Below are positions 54,865 to 64,000 of a stretch of DNA of 64,000 nt, in pieces. Origin of the DNA: Betaproteobacteria bacterium (GTDB taxonomy: Bacteria; Pseudomonadota; Gammaproteobacteria; Burkholderiales; Casimicrobiaceae); contig JADJWJ010000021.1 in NCBI GenBank assembly GCA_016716425.1, forward strand, positions 186,001-250,000, in the 5' to 3' direction. The translations under genes were made by a program, and so were the position numbers. The notes under the pieces were generated by a model. The model ran no database searches, had not been told where the DNA came from, and saw only the letters and a program-made list of their open reading frames with translations. Each line of letters opens with the position of its first letter. Position 1 is the first letter of the stretch.

Positions 54865-57066
54865 ATGGCGCTCAAATTGGGGAAGCTCTTCGGCAGCGAA
54901 AAGGCCAAGCCGGCCGAAGCCGCCGAACTCGACATGCCGACGACGCAGGTCAAGATGAGCCAGGCGCAGCCCGGCTACGACCCGCTGGCGTCGGTGTCGA
55001 TCATGGAGCAGCTGCGCTCGGCCACCGCCACGATGGCGATGCCGAAGCGGTTGCCGCTGATCGGCCACCTGCCGGTGACCAAGCAGTTCCAGTCGCTCGG
55101 CGTCCTGCTCGTGACGTTCCTCGTGTTCGCGGCCCTCATGGTGTTCCTCGACAACCGCCAGTCGGCGCAGGGCGGCGCCGCTGCGGCGACTGCGACGGAA
55201 ATGCAGATGCTGTCGCAGCGCCTCGCGCGCGGCAGCGCGCTGGCCGCGCAGGGACAGGCGTCGGCGTTCGCGGCGGTCAAGGACAGCCGCGAGCGCTTCA
55301 AGGCCGACCTGGACGCGCTGCTCAACGGCGGTACGGTACGGGGCGTGAGCCTCGACGTCGCGCAGGACGAGGCCATCGTCAAGCTGCTGACCAACGTCAG
55401 GCAGCGCTGGGAGCGCGTCGACGTGGCGGCCGAGCGGCTGCTCACCAACGAGACCAGCCTGACCTCGCTGGCGAAGGGCCTCGACGCGCTCAATGCCGGC
55501 AACGCGGCGCTGCTCGAGCTGGCGCAGCAGGCGTCCGCGCAGATCGGGCAGGGAGGCGGGACGCTGCGCGAGATCGAGTTCACGAACCAGCTCGCCGTCC
55601 TGTCGCAGCGGATCGCGAAGAACGCCAACGCGCTCGCGTCGTCGGACGAGATCGACCCCGAGGTCGCGTTCCTGCTGGGCCGCGACGCCGGCACGTTCCG
55701 CGACGTGCTGAACGGGCTCCTGAAGGGCAGCGACACGCTGCGCCTCTCCCCGGTGCGCAACGAGGATGCGCGCGCGACGCTGACCGACCTGCAGAAGCGC
55801 TTCGCCGCCTACGAGGGCGGCATCAACGCGATCCTGACCAACATGCCGCGGCTCGTCGTGGCGAAGCAGGCGGCGCGCGGCATCAACACCGAGGCCGAGC
55901 CGCTGCTGAACGACGCCACCAAGCTCTCCGAGAGCTACGAGGCGAGCCCGATCCGGAAGTGGACGCTGGGCGTCGCGATCTTCTTCGCGCTGCTCGCGCT
56001 CGGGACCCTGGTGCTGCTGGGCAAGGTGTTCCTCGACGACGCCCGCGTCCGCGCCTTCGAGAGCGAGGGCGAGAACAAGCGCAACCAGGAGGCGATCCTG
56101 CGGCTGCTGAACGAGATGGGCAACCTCGCGGACGGCGACCTCACGGTGCAGGCGTCGGTGACCGAGGACGTCACGGGCGCGATCGCGGACTCCATCAACT
56201 TCACGATCGAGGAACTGCGCACGCTGGTGCGCGGCATCAACTCGGCGACCGACCAGGTGACGAAGGCCACGCAGGAGACGCAGGCCATCTCGAACCGGCT
56301 GTACGAGGCGTCGCAGCGGCAGAACCGCGAGATCCAGCAGGCGTCGGCCTCGGTGCTGCAGATGGCGCAGTCGATCAACGAGGTGTCGCAGACCGCCAAC
56401 CAGTCGGCGCGCGTCGCGCAGCAGTCGCTCGCGGCCGCCGAGAAGGGCGGGCAGGTCGTGCAGAACCAGATCGCGGGCATGAACGAGATCCGCACGCAGA
56501 TCCAGGACACGTCGAAGCGGATCAAGCGCCTCGGCGAATCGTCGATGGAGATCGGCGAGATCGTCGAGCTCATCTCGGACATCACCGAGCAGACGAACGT
56601 GCTCGCGCTCAATGCCGCGATCCAGGCGGCCTCCGCGGGCGAGGCGGGCCGCGGGTTCACGGTCGTCGCCGAGGAAGTCCAGCGGCTGGCCGAGCGCTCG
56701 GGCGAGGCGACCAAGCAGATCGAGGCGATCGTGAAGACCATTCAGGCGGACACGCAGGACGCGGTGGCCGCCATGGAGAAGTCGACCGTCGGCGTGGTCG
56801 AGGGCACGAAGCTCTCCGACGCCGCCGGACAGGCGCTGACCGAGATCCAGAAGGTGTCGCGCGACCTCGCGGACCTGATATCGCGGATCTCGGCGCAGAC
56901 GCAGATGCAGTCGACGTCGGTCACCGACGTGACGCGCGGCATGCAGGGCATCCTGCGCATCACCGAGGAGACGACCGAGGGCACCAAGCAGACCAACGTG
57001 TCCATCGGCCAGCTGACCAAGCTCGCGGCCGAGCTGCGTTCTTCCGTCGCGGGCTTCAAGGTATGA
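54865..57066 (+). CDS. pilJ: Methyl-accepting chemotaxis protein PilJ
   Basis: A 733-residue receptor of the Pil-Chp system. It has a cytoplasmic N-terminus, a first membrane segment (LGVLLVTFLVFAALMVFL), a periplasmic helical region with two PilJ-type (TEMQMLSQRLARGSALAA and LAVLSQRIAKNANALASSD) repeats, a second membrane segment (TLGVAIFFALLALGTLVLLG), a HAMP-like linker and the signalling hairpin tip (DITEQTNVLALNAAIQAASA). The AGGAG ribosome site is 8 bases before the ATG at 54865, favouring it over the ATG at 54859. No pilK methyltransferase gene follows: the 190 bases to chpA hold no gene. Confidence 0.94.
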   Translation: MALKLGKLFGSEKAKPAEAAELDMPTTQVKMSQAQPGYDPLASVSIMEQLRSATATMAMPKRLPLIGHLPVTKQFQSLGVLLVTFLVFAALMVFLDNRQSAQGGAAAATATEMQMLSQRLARGSALAAQGQASAFAAVKDSRERFKADLDALLNGGTVRGVSLDVAQDEAIVKLLTNVRQRWERVDVAAERLLTNETSLTSLAKGLDALNAGNAALLELAQQASAQIGQGGGTLREIEFTNQLAVLSQRIAKNANALASSDEIDPEVAFLLGRDAGTFRDVLNGLLKGSDTLRLSPVRNEDARATLTDLQKRFAAYEGGINAILTNMPRLVVAKQAARGINTEAEPLLNDATKLSESYEASPIRKWTLGVAIFFALLALGTLVLLGKVFLDDARVRAFESEGENKRNQEAILRLLNEMGNLADGDLTVQASVTEDVTGAIADSINFTIEELRTLVRGINSATDQVTKATQETQAISNRLYEASQRQNREIQQASASVLQMAQSINEVSQTANQSARVAQQSLAAAEKGGQVVQNQIAGMNEIRTQIQDTSKRIKRLGESSMEIGEIVELISDITEQTNVLALNAAIQAASAGEAGRGFTVVAEEVQRLAERSGEATKQIEAIVKTIQADTQDAVAAMEKSTVGVVEGTKLSDAAGQALTEIQKVSRDLADLISRISAQTQMQSTSVTDVTRGMQGILRITEETTEGTKQTNVSIGQLTKLAAELRSSVAGFKV

Positions 57067-57256
57067 CCCGCCGATGCAAGAGGCGTTCGTGGCGGCGGTG
57101 GCGTGCGGGAACTCGGCGCTGCACCTCTTGCCTCGGAGGATAGTCAGGCAGGCGCCTTGGGAGCGGCCCGGCGGCGCCCGCCGGCAACTGCTGGAAAGAA
57201 CGAGCGTCATGCAGCCCGCCTGGCTCTCCGGGCGCGAAAGTTGCTGATGCAAACGA

Positions 57257-60200
57257 ATGGCTACTGAACCGACTCCCGAATTCGATCTCGGCCCGCTGTC
57301 GTGGGTGCAGGGCGAGATCGACCAGGCGCTGACGCGCGGCCTCGACGGACTGGCGCAGTTCCGCGCCGACCCGGCGGACAGCACGTCGTTGAAGCACGCG
57401 CGCTCGCACGTGCACCAGGCGGCCGGCGCCATCCAGATGGTCGGTCTCGACGCGGTGGTCGCCTACACCGACGAACTCGAGCGCCAGCTCGCGCGGCTGC
57501 TCGAGCTTCCCGGCCCGGAAGCCGCCGCCGGCTGCGAGGTCGTCGATCGGGCGTGCCGCAAGCTCAAGATCTTCCTGGACGAGCTCGTCAACGGCGTGCC
57601 GCCGGTGCCGCTCAAGCTCTTCCCCGAGTACGAGGCGATGCAGGCGGCGCGCGGCGTGAAGGCCGTGGCCCCGACCGACCTCTTCTACCCCGATCTGTCG
57701 CCGCGCGCGCCGCGCATCGCGCCGCGCGAGGCGATCGCCCCCAACCGCCTGCCGTCGCATCTCGTCAAGCAGCGCCGGCACTACCAGCGCGGCCTGCTGG
57801 CGTGGCTGCGCGGCGACGACGATGCCGCGGCGACGATGCGCGATGCGATCGCGGGCATCGAGGACGTCACCTCGCAGAGCGGCCTGCGCGCGTTCTGGTG
57901 GACGGTCGGCGCGCTGTTCGAGGGACTGGTCGAGAACGGCCTCGACCGCGGCTTCGGCGTCAAGCAGCTGGCCGCCCGCATCGACCTGCAGATCCGCCGC
58001 GTGTCCGAGGGCAGCGCCAAGGTGGCGGATCGGCTGCGCCGCGAGGTCCTGTACTTCGTGGCGATCTGCGCGCCGGTCGGCCCGCAGGTGCAGGCGGTGC
58101 AGCGCGCGTTCAAGCTGTCGGGCCTCATTCCGTCGGCGGAGGTGCTGTCGGCCGACGTCGTCCGGCTGCAGCCGCTGCTGCGCGAGGCGCGCGAGCAGCT
58201 CACCGGGGCGAAGGACGCGTGGCTCAAGGCCGCGTCGGGCCGTGCCGAGAACCTGCCGAAGCTGAAGCAGACGCTGGCGTCCGTCCACGCCAAGGCCGCC
58301 GAAATCCACAACGGCGCGCTGATGAAGCTGACCGCCGCGCTGGTCGAGCGGCTGGACAAGATGCCGGCGTCGGGCGTGTCGGAGCCGGTCGCGATGGAGT
58401 ACGCGACCGCGCTGCTGCTGGCCGAGTCCGCGTTCGAGAACTACGCGAACCTGTCGCCGGACTTCCCGAAGCAGGTCGAGGCGATGCTCGCGCGGCTCGA
58501 CGCCGTGCGGCAGGGCATACCGCCCGCCGGCGGCGGCGCGCCGATGCTCGACGAGATGAGCAAGCGCGCGCAGGAGCGGGTGCTGCTCGCGCAGGTCGGC
58601 CGCGAGATCCAGGCGAACCTGCGCCACATGGAGCAGGTGCTGGACGCATTCTTCCGCGACAACGCGAAGCGCGCCGAGCTCGCGACGCTGGCCAAGGACA
58701 GCGCGCAGATCCGCGGCGCGCTGCGCATCCTGGGGCTGGACGACGCCGACCGCCTGCTCGGCCTGTGCGAGCAGCAGATCGCCGCGTACGCGGATCCGGA
58801 CGCCGTGGTCAGCAACGACGATCTCGAGCTGCTCGCCGAGTCGCTGTCGGGGCTGGGCTTCTACATCGAGGCCGTCGAGCAGCAGCGGCCCGACCGCGAC
58901 CGGCTGATCGCGCCGCTGATCGCGAAGCGGCTCGGCGAGGCGCCGGCGCCGGCCGCGCCGGACCAGGATTCCGTCGAGGCCGCGGTGGCCGAGCTCCGCG
59001 CCGCGCTGCCGAAGCTGGTCGAGGAACTGCACCGCGCACCCGCCGACGCCGGCGCGCGCGAGGACCTCAAGCAGAAGCTCGCGAGCCTGAAGGACGACGC
59101 CGATCTCATCGGCGACGCCGACCTTGCGGCGCAGGCGGGCGCGCTGCTGGCGGAGCTCGAGGCCGGCGATACCGCGCGGCTGGCCGCGGCGGCCGACGCG
59201 ATCGCCGACACCTCGGCGCCGGCCCCGGAGATTTCGGAAGAGACGCAGCGCCTGCTCGCCACCGAAGCCGGCGGGCTCGACCAGGAGTTGCTGGAGATCT
59301 TCCTGTCCGAGGCGGCCGAGGTGCTCGACGCCATCGCGGAGAGTCACCGCACGCTCGCCGAAAACCCGGGCGACCGCGAGGCGCTGCGCACGATCCGTCG
59401 CGGCTTCCACACGCTGAAGGGCAGCGGCCGCATGGTCGGCCTGACGCAGCTCGGCGACTACGCGTACGACGCCGAGCGCATCTGCAACCGCTTGCTGGAC
59501 GAGGAGCGGCCGGTCACCGGCGCGGTGCTCGCCTTCATCCATGCGGCCGAGGGGAGCTTCCGCGAGTGGGTCGGCGCGCTGACCCGCGACGGCCGCGTCA
59601 CCGCCGATCCGCACGCGCTGCACGCGGCGCTCGCCGCGGTCGAGCGCGAGCTGCCCGCCACCGGTGCGCCGGCGCCCGCGCCGCTGCCGCCGCCCGAGGC
59701 GGCGCCGCGGTCGAACGTGATCGAGCTGCCGCGCCCGGTGGCCGCGCCGCCGTCCGAGGCGCCGGGGAGCCGCGGCGCACCGGCGCTCGAACTGATCGAG
59801 CTGCCCGAGCTGGGGTTCGGCGACGACGAGGTCCCTGCCCTGGCGGAGGAGACGCCGCCCACGGAAACGATCGAAGTGGTCGACGTGCCGGCCGTGCCCG
59901 CCGGCGCGCCGCTGCTGAAGCTCGTCGCGGACGACGACGAGATCGCGCCGACGCCGCTGCCGGTGGTCGACCTGGTAGATGCCGGCGGCGAGCCGCCGGC
60001 AGCCGTAACGTCGCCTCCCGCCGAGGCGGAGATCCCGGCCGTGGAGGCGGACGATCTGACCATCGGCGACGTCACGCTGTCGCGCTCGCTGTGGTCGATC
60101 CTCTGCGACGAGGCCGACCAGCACGTCGCGACCCTCGAGAACGAACTCGCGATCCTGCAGTTCGACCCGCAGGCGGTGCCGCGCGCGGAAATGGTCCGGG

Positions 60201-63103
60201 CGAGCCACACGCTGTGCGGCATCCACCGTACCGGCGGCTTTCCGGTGGTCGCGACCACGGCCAAGTCGCTGGAGCAGACGCTGATCGCGCTGGAGCAGGG
60301 CGGTGCGCCATTGCCCGGAACCGCACAGCCGGTGCTGGCGCGCGCCGTCGCCGGGCTGGCGCTGCTCGTCGCGCGGATCAAGGCGCAGGCGCCGTTCAAC
60401 CACGGCGACGTCGAGGAGGCGCAGGACATCCGGCGCGAGTTGGACGAGCTGCGGCAGGAGGCGGCGATCGAGGCCGGGGACGCCGAGGCTGCCGCGGCGC
60501 TGGTTGCGCGCCTCGAGGAGGACGCAGTGCCGCCGCCGCCGGTCGCCGCCGCCGACCCGCTCGAGTCGCCTGCGGCAGGGCCGGACGTGGCGCGGTCGAG
60601 TGACCTCGCGCCGGCCGTGGTCGCGCCGCTGGCAGTGGTGGAGGCGCTGCACGCCGTCGAGGCCGAAACCATCGACATCACGCTGCCGAAGGCGGCCGAC
60701 GATCCGCTCGCCGGGATTCGCGACGACGTCGACGCGCAGGTGCTGCCGATCTTCCTCGACGAGGCCGCCGAGCTGTTCCCGCAGGCGGGCGACCAGCTGC
60801 GCGCGTGGCGGCGGGCGCCGGCCGACGGGCAGGCTGTCGGCCAGCTGCGGCGGACGCTGCACACGTTCAAGGGCAGCGCGCGGATGGCGGGCGCGATGCG
60901 ATTGGGCGAGCTTGCGCACCAGATGGAATCGCGGCTCCTCGACGGCGACGCGCCCGCGGCCCCGTCGCCCCGACTCTTCGACGCGCTCGACGAGGACCTG
61001 GACCGCATTGCGTTCGTGCTCGACGGCCTGCGCCGCGGCGAGGTCGACGTGCTGCTGCCCGGCTTCGCGCCCGCGGCGCCCGCGGCCGCGCCGGACGCGA
61101 CGCCCGCCTCGCTTTCGCAGCCCGTGGCGCCGCCCGCGCCGGAGCGCCCGATCGTCGTGCCGCTCGCCACGCCGGTGGTGGTACCGGCCGTGCCGGCTGC
61201 GGCGTCCGCGCCGGCCGTCGCACCGCCCTCGCCGCGCGTCGAGGCCCCGCCCGAGATGGAGACCGGGGCGCGCGCGCAGCTGCGCGTGCGCGCCGACACG
61301 ATCGACCGCCTCGTCAACGAGGCGGGCGAGGTGGCGATCGCGCGGTCGCGCGTCGAAGGCGAGTTGCGCGCCCTGAAGGCCAACCTGCTGGAGCTCACCA
61401 GCAACGTGATCCGCCTGCGCACGCAGATGCGCGAAATCGAGATCCAGGCCGAGTCGCAGATCCAGTCGCAGATGCAGCTGCAGGAGCAGCACGGCGACTT
61501 CGATCCGCTCGAGTTCGACCGCTACACGCGCTTCCAGGAGCTGACGCGCTCGCTCGCCGAAGGCGTCAACGACGTGTCGACGGTCCAGCAGTCGCTGCTC
61601 AAGAACCTCGACGACGCGGATGCCGCGCTGCTCGCGCAGGCCCGCCTGTCGCGCGAGGTGCAGCAGCGGCTGTTCTCGATCCGCACGGTGCCGTTCGGCA
61701 GTCTCTCGGAGCGCCTGTACCGGATCCTGCGGGCGACTGCCCGCGAGCTCGACAAGCGGGCGAACCTCGAGATCCACGGCAGCCAGGTCGAGCTCGACCG
61801 CTCGGTGCTGGAGAAGCTGGTCGGGCCGCTCGAGCACATGCTGCGCAACGCGCTCGACCACGGCATCGAGTCGCGCGAGGCGCGGCGCACGGCGGGCAAG
61901 TCGGAAACGGGCGAGATCGCGCTGACGGTGCGGCAGGTCGGCAACGAAGTCGTCATCGAGCTCGCGGACGACGGCGGCGGCATCGACCTCGCGCGCGTGC
62001 GCGAGCGCGCGGTTGCGCTGGGGCTGCTCGCGGCGGACGCGACACCGACCGAGGCGCAGCTCGTCGAGTGCCTGTTCGCGCCGGGATTCTCGACGGCGTC
62101 GAAGGTGACGCAGGTGTCCGGCCGCGGGATCGGCATGGACGTCGTGCGCAGCGAGGTCGCCGCGCTCGGCGGCCGCGTCGAGGTGGTGTCGACGCCGGGC
62201 CAGGGCACGCGCTTCGTACTGACGCTGCCGCTGACGCTGGCGGTCGCGCAGGCGGTGCTGGTACGGGCCGGCGGGCGCCTGTGGGCGCTGCCTGCGCCGA
62301 TGGTCGAGCAGGTGCAGCAGCTGAAGTCGCAGGCGCTGCTCGACATCTACATCCAGCGCAAGGTCGACTGGCAGGGCAAGACGTACCCGTTCCACTACCT
62401 GCCGCGCCTGCTCGGCGACACCGCGCACAATCCGGAGACCAAGCGCTACAACTCGGTGCTCCTGCTGCGCAGCGGCCAGAGCCGCGCCGCGATCCACGTC
62501 GACGAGATGATCGGCAACCAGGAAGTCGTCGTGAAGAACATCGGGCCGCAGCTCGCCCGGGTCTCCGGCATCTCCGGCGCGACCGTGCTCGGCACCGGCG
62601 AGATCGTGCTGATCATCAATCCGGTGCAACTCGCCGGTCGCGCCGACCTGCCGAAGTACGAGGCCGGCGGCGACGACCGCGCGATCGGCGACCGGCCGCG
62701 CGCCGCCGTGGCGCCCGTCAGCACGCAGCCGCTGGTGATGATCGTCGACGACTCGCTGACCGTGCGCAAGGTGACGAGCCGCCTGCTCGGGCGCGCGGGC
62801 TTCGCCGTGGCCACCGCGAAGGACGGCGTGGATGCGCTGCAGCTGCTGGGCGAGCAGACACCGGACGTGATCCTGCTCGACATCGAGATGCCGCGGATGG
62901 ACGGGTTCGAGTTCGCGAAGACGATCAAGGGCGACGCCAAGTACGCGAACATCCCGATCATCATGATCACGTCGCGCACGGCCGAGAAGCACCGGACGCG
63001 CGCCGCCGAGCTGGGGGTCGACCTCTATCTCGGCAAGCCGTACCAGGAAGAAGAGCTCCTGCACCACCTGCGCGAAATGACGGGCGTCGCCGTCGCGCAC
63101 TAG
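57257..63103 (+). CDS. chpA: ChpA/PilL hybrid chemotaxis histidine kinase
   Basis: A 1,948-residue CheA-type kinase, the hub of the Pil-Chp system. In order: a degenerate N-terminal Hpt-like helical region (H53 in HVHQAAGAI), helical linkers, Hpt domains with H718 (HTLKGSGRM), H984 (HTLCGIHRTGG, altered) and H1202 (HTFKGSARM), separated by proline- and alanine-rich linkers. Then come a dimerisation domain with QIQSQMQLQ, the ATPase domain (N box HMLRNALDHGIE near 1528, DDGGGIDL, GRGIGMDVV), a CheW-like domain and a C-terminal receiver domain with an aspartate near residue 1875 (LLDIEMPRMDG). It should phosphorylate PilG and PilH. It has fewer intact Hpt domains than the Pseudomonas ChpA. Confidence 0.94.
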   Translation: MATEPTPEFDLGPLSWVQGEIDQALTRGLDGLAQFRADPADSTSLKHARSHVHQAAGAIQMVGLDAVVAYTDELERQLARLLELPGPEAAAGCEVVDRACRKLKIFLDELVNGVPPVPLKLFPEYEAMQAARGVKAVAPTDLFYPDLSPRAPRIAPREAIAPNRLPSHLVKQRRHYQRGLLAWLRGDDDAAATMRDAIAGIEDVTSQSGLRAFWWTVGALFEGLVENGLDRGFGVKQLAARIDLQIRRVSEGSAKVADRLRREVLYFVAICAPVGPQVQAVQRAFKLSGLIPSAEVLSADVVRLQPLLREAREQLTGAKDAWLKAASGRAENLPKLKQTLASVHAKAAEIHNGALMKLTAALVERLDKMPASGVSEPVAMEYATALLLAESAFENYANLSPDFPKQVEAMLARLDAVRQGIPPAGGGAPMLDEMSKRAQERVLLAQVGREIQANLRHMEQVLDAFFRDNAKRAELATLAKDSAQIRGALRILGLDDADRLLGLCEQQIAAYADPDAVVSNDDLELLAESLSGLGFYIEAVEQQRPDRDRLIAPLIAKRLGEAPAPAAPDQDSVEAAVAELRAALPKLVEELHRAPADAGAREDLKQKLASLKDDADLIGDADLAAQAGALLAELEAGDTARLAAAADAIADTSAPAPEISEETQRLLATEAGGLDQELLEIFLSEAAEVLDAIAESHRTLAENPGDREALRTIRRGFHTLKGSGRMVGLTQLGDYAYDAERICNRLLDEERPVTGAVLAFIHAAEGSFREWVGALTRDGRVTADPHALHAALAAVERELPATGAPAPAPLPPPEAAPRSNVIELPRPVAAPPSEAPGSRGAPALELIELPELGFGDDEVPALAEETPPTETIEVVDVPAVPAGAPLLKLVADDDEIAPTPLPVVDLVDAGGEPPAAVTSPPAEAEIPAVEADDLTIGDVTLSRSLWSILCDEADQHVATLENELAILQFDPQAVPRAEMVRASHTLCGIHRTGGFPVVATTAKSLEQTLIALEQGGAPLPGTAQPVLARAVAGLALLVARIKAQAPFNHGDVEEAQDIRRELDELRQEAAIEAGDAEAAAALVARLEEDAVPPPPVAAADPLESPAAGPDVARSSDLAPAVVAPLAVVEALHAVEAETIDITLPKAADDPLAGIRDDVDAQVLPIFLDEAAELFPQAGDQLRAWRRAPADGQAVGQLRRTLHTFKGSARMAGAMRLGELAHQMESRLLDGDAPAAPSPRLFDALDEDLDRIAFVLDGLRRGEVDVLLPGFAPAAPAAAPDATPASLSQPVAPPAPERPIVVPLATPVVVPAVPAAASAPAVAPPSPRVEAPPEMETGARAQLRVRADTIDRLVNEAGEVAIARSRVEGELRALKANLLELTSNVIRLRTQMREIEIQAESQIQSQMQLQEQHGDFDPLEFDRYTRFQELTRSLAEGVNDVSTVQQSLLKNLDDADAALLAQARLSREVQQRLFSIRTVPFGSLSERLYRILRATARELDKRANLEIHGSQVELDRSVLEKLVGPLEHMLRNALDHGIESREARRTAGKSETGEIALTVRQVGNEVVIELADDGGGIDLARVRERAVALGLLAADATPTEAQLVECLFAPGFSTASKVTQVSGRGIGMDVVRSEVAALGGRVEVVSTPGQGTRFVLTLPLTLAVAQAVLVRAGGRLWALPAPMVEQVQQLKSQALLDIYIQRKVDWQGKTYPFHYLPRLLGDTAHNPETKRYNSVLLLRSGQSRAAIHVDEMIGNQEVVVKNIGPQLARVSGISGATVLGTGEIVLIINPVQLAGRADLPKYEAGGDDRAIGDRPRAAVAPVSTQPLVMIVDDSLTVRKVTSRLLGRAGFAVATAKDGVDALQLLGEQTPDVILLDIEMPRMDGFEFAKTIKGDAKYANIPIIMITSRTAEKHRTRAAELGVDLYLGKPYQEEELLHHLREMTGVAVAH

Positions 63104-63249
63104 CACGGGCCCGCGCGCGCCCGTCGCGCGCGGCACGCCCGCCTGCCTTCTCCGTTTCGTCGCATCCCGGGCGCAGGCGCCCGGACGACCCCGCGCGCGC
63201 GTCGACGCCGGATTTTGCGTCGCAGCAAGGACGCCCTCCGCGAAGATCG

Positions 63250-63255
63250 TAGAAT
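63250..63255 (+). promoter_or_regulatory. Possible -10 box upstream of the EF-G-like gene
   Basis: TAGAAT is located 32 bases before the start of the EF-G-like gene. No good -35 box is at the right spacing. The same box precedes grxD. Confidence 0.35.
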
Positions 63256-63281
63256 GACGCAACACAACGGGAGGAATCGGC

Positions 63282-64000
63282 ATGGCGAACTACGCCACGG
63301 AACACATTCGTACCGTAGCCCTGGTGGGCCAGGGCTCGGCGGGCAAGACCACGCTCGCCGAGGCGCTGCTGGTGAAGGCCGGCGCGCTGCCGGCGGCCGG
63401 CAGCGTCGAACGCGGGACCACCGTCAGCGACTTCGATCCGCTGGAGAAGCAGTACCTGCACTCGCTGCGCTCGGCGCTGCTGCACTGCGAGACCCGCGGC
63501 ACCCGCGTCCACATCGTCGACACGCCGGGGTTTCCGGACTTCATCGGGCAGGCGATCGGCGCGCTCGACGCGGTCGAGACGGCCGGCGTCGTCGTCGACG
63601 CGCAGGCGGGTGTGGAGATGATCACGTCGCGCATGATGGAGTGGGCGGGCAAGCGGGGGCTGTGCCGCATCGTCATCGTCAACAAGATCGACGCCGACCA
63701 CGTCGACCTGCCGGCGGTGCTCGCGGCGATCCAGGGGGCGTTCGGCAAGGAGTGCCTGCCGATCAACCTGCCAGCCGACGGCGGCAAGCGCGTCGTCGAC
63801 TGCTTCTTCAACCCGTCCGGCGAAGCCGACTTCTCGTCGGTCGAGGCCGCGCACCGCGCGCTGGTCGACCAGGTCGTCGAGGTCGACGAGGACCTGATGT
63901 CGCTCTATCTCGAGCAGGGGGAGATCGAGCCGGATCAGCTGCACGCGCCGTTCGAGAAGGCGCTGCGCGAAGGGCACCTGGTGCCGGTGTGCTTCGTGTC
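63282..64000 (+). CDS. Elongation factor G-like protein (FusA2 type), 3' cut by the window edge
   Basis: The first 239 codons of a translational GTPase. G1 is VGQGSAGKTT, G3 is DTPGFPD and G4 is VNKIDAD. The segments between differ from canonical EF-G (for example FERGTT-type and DPLEKQYLHSLRS in place of the usual THEGAATMD motif), which places it with the paralogous EF-G-like proteins found away from the str operon. A GGGAGGAATCGGC ribosome site precedes the ATG. No rps genes are adjacent. The gene reads to the window end. Confidence 0.88.
   Translation, partial: MANYATEHIRTVALVGQGSAGKTTLAEALLVKAGALPAAGSVERGTTVSDFDPLEKQYLHSLRSALLHCETRGTRVHIVDTPGFPDFIGQAIGALDAVETAGVVVDAQAGVEMITSRMMEWAGKRGLCRIVIVNKIDADHVDLPAVLAAIQGAFGKECLPINLPADGGKRVVDCFFNPSGEADFSSVEAAHRALVDQVVEVDEDLMSLYLEQGEIEPDQLHAPFEKALREGHLVPVCFV

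Noticed and set aside
57056..63283. A 2,075-residue minus-strand open frame opposite chpA
   Set aside because: It mirrors the chpA gene, is arginine- and histidine-rich, and has no family features; GC-rich coding DNA commonly leaves the opposite strand open.

Overview
The window is strongly GC-rich and carries gene orders typical of Betaproteobacteria, most likely Burkholderiales: a TctA-type tripartite tricarboxylate transporter gene, a TRAP transporter, the yicC / gmk / rpoZ / spoT block, the polyphosphate genes ppk-sixA-ppx, a Pil-Chp chemosensory operon (pilG-pilH-pilI-pilJ-chpA), a large NAD-dependent glutamate dehydrogenase and a CspA-type cold-shock gene. No rRNA, tRNA, CRISPR array, phage or insertion sequence was seen.

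Region 1 (1-12.1 kb, + strand) is a catabolic cluster: TctA permease (5' cut by the window edge), acylating aldehyde dehydrogenase, short citrate-synthase-fold enzyme, ThDP-dependent decarboxylase/synthase, xylose-isomerase-like TIM-barrel enzyme, an AroE-family dehydrogenase whose shikimate-binding serines are replaced, a TetR regulator, a complete TRAP transporter (DctP, DctQ, DctM) and a type I 3-dehydroquinate dehydratase. It reads as uptake and breakdown of a carboxylate, possibly quinate/shikimate-like; the substrate is not known and this is the best candidate for an undescribed pathway. Region 2 (12.1-24.5 kb) holds a small membrane protein, a flavin reductase and a 1,610-codon glutamate dehydrogenase, both broken by single-base frameshifts, then a 1,987-residue secreted DUF11-repeat protein with a C-terminal sorting-like tail and a near-consensus sigma-54 promoter. 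Region 3 (24.5-33.4 kb) has cspA, a short MetE-like methyltransferase, a D-2-hydroxyacid dehydrogenase, a sugar-type ABC transporter, glutaredoxin grxD and amtB.

Region 4 (33.3-37.9 kb, - strand) is a spore-coat-U type chaperone-usher pilus operon with its own sigma-54/IHF-like promoter and an internal terminator after the first subunit gene. Region 5 (38.2-46.9 kb) holds spoT-rpoZ-gmk, an AAA ATPase gene lying between gmk and yicC, a divergent Ser/Thr kinase and PP2C phosphatase pair, a long imperfect inverted repeat, and dnaQ. Region 6 (46.9-64 kb) holds ppk-sixA, convergent ppx, ilvA, the Pil-Chp operon ending in a 1,948-residue ChpA, and the 5' part of an EF-G-like gene.

Nine single-base frameshifts lie in otherwise well-conserved genes (flavin reductase, four in glutamate dehydrogenase, an ABC permease, the usher, gmk, the AAA ATPase), and a 17-G run lies at the start of the ABC permease. 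Because essential or highly conserved genes are hit, assembly or sequencing error is the most likely reason; 'pseudogene' entries below should be read as frameshifted in this sequence rather than proven dead.
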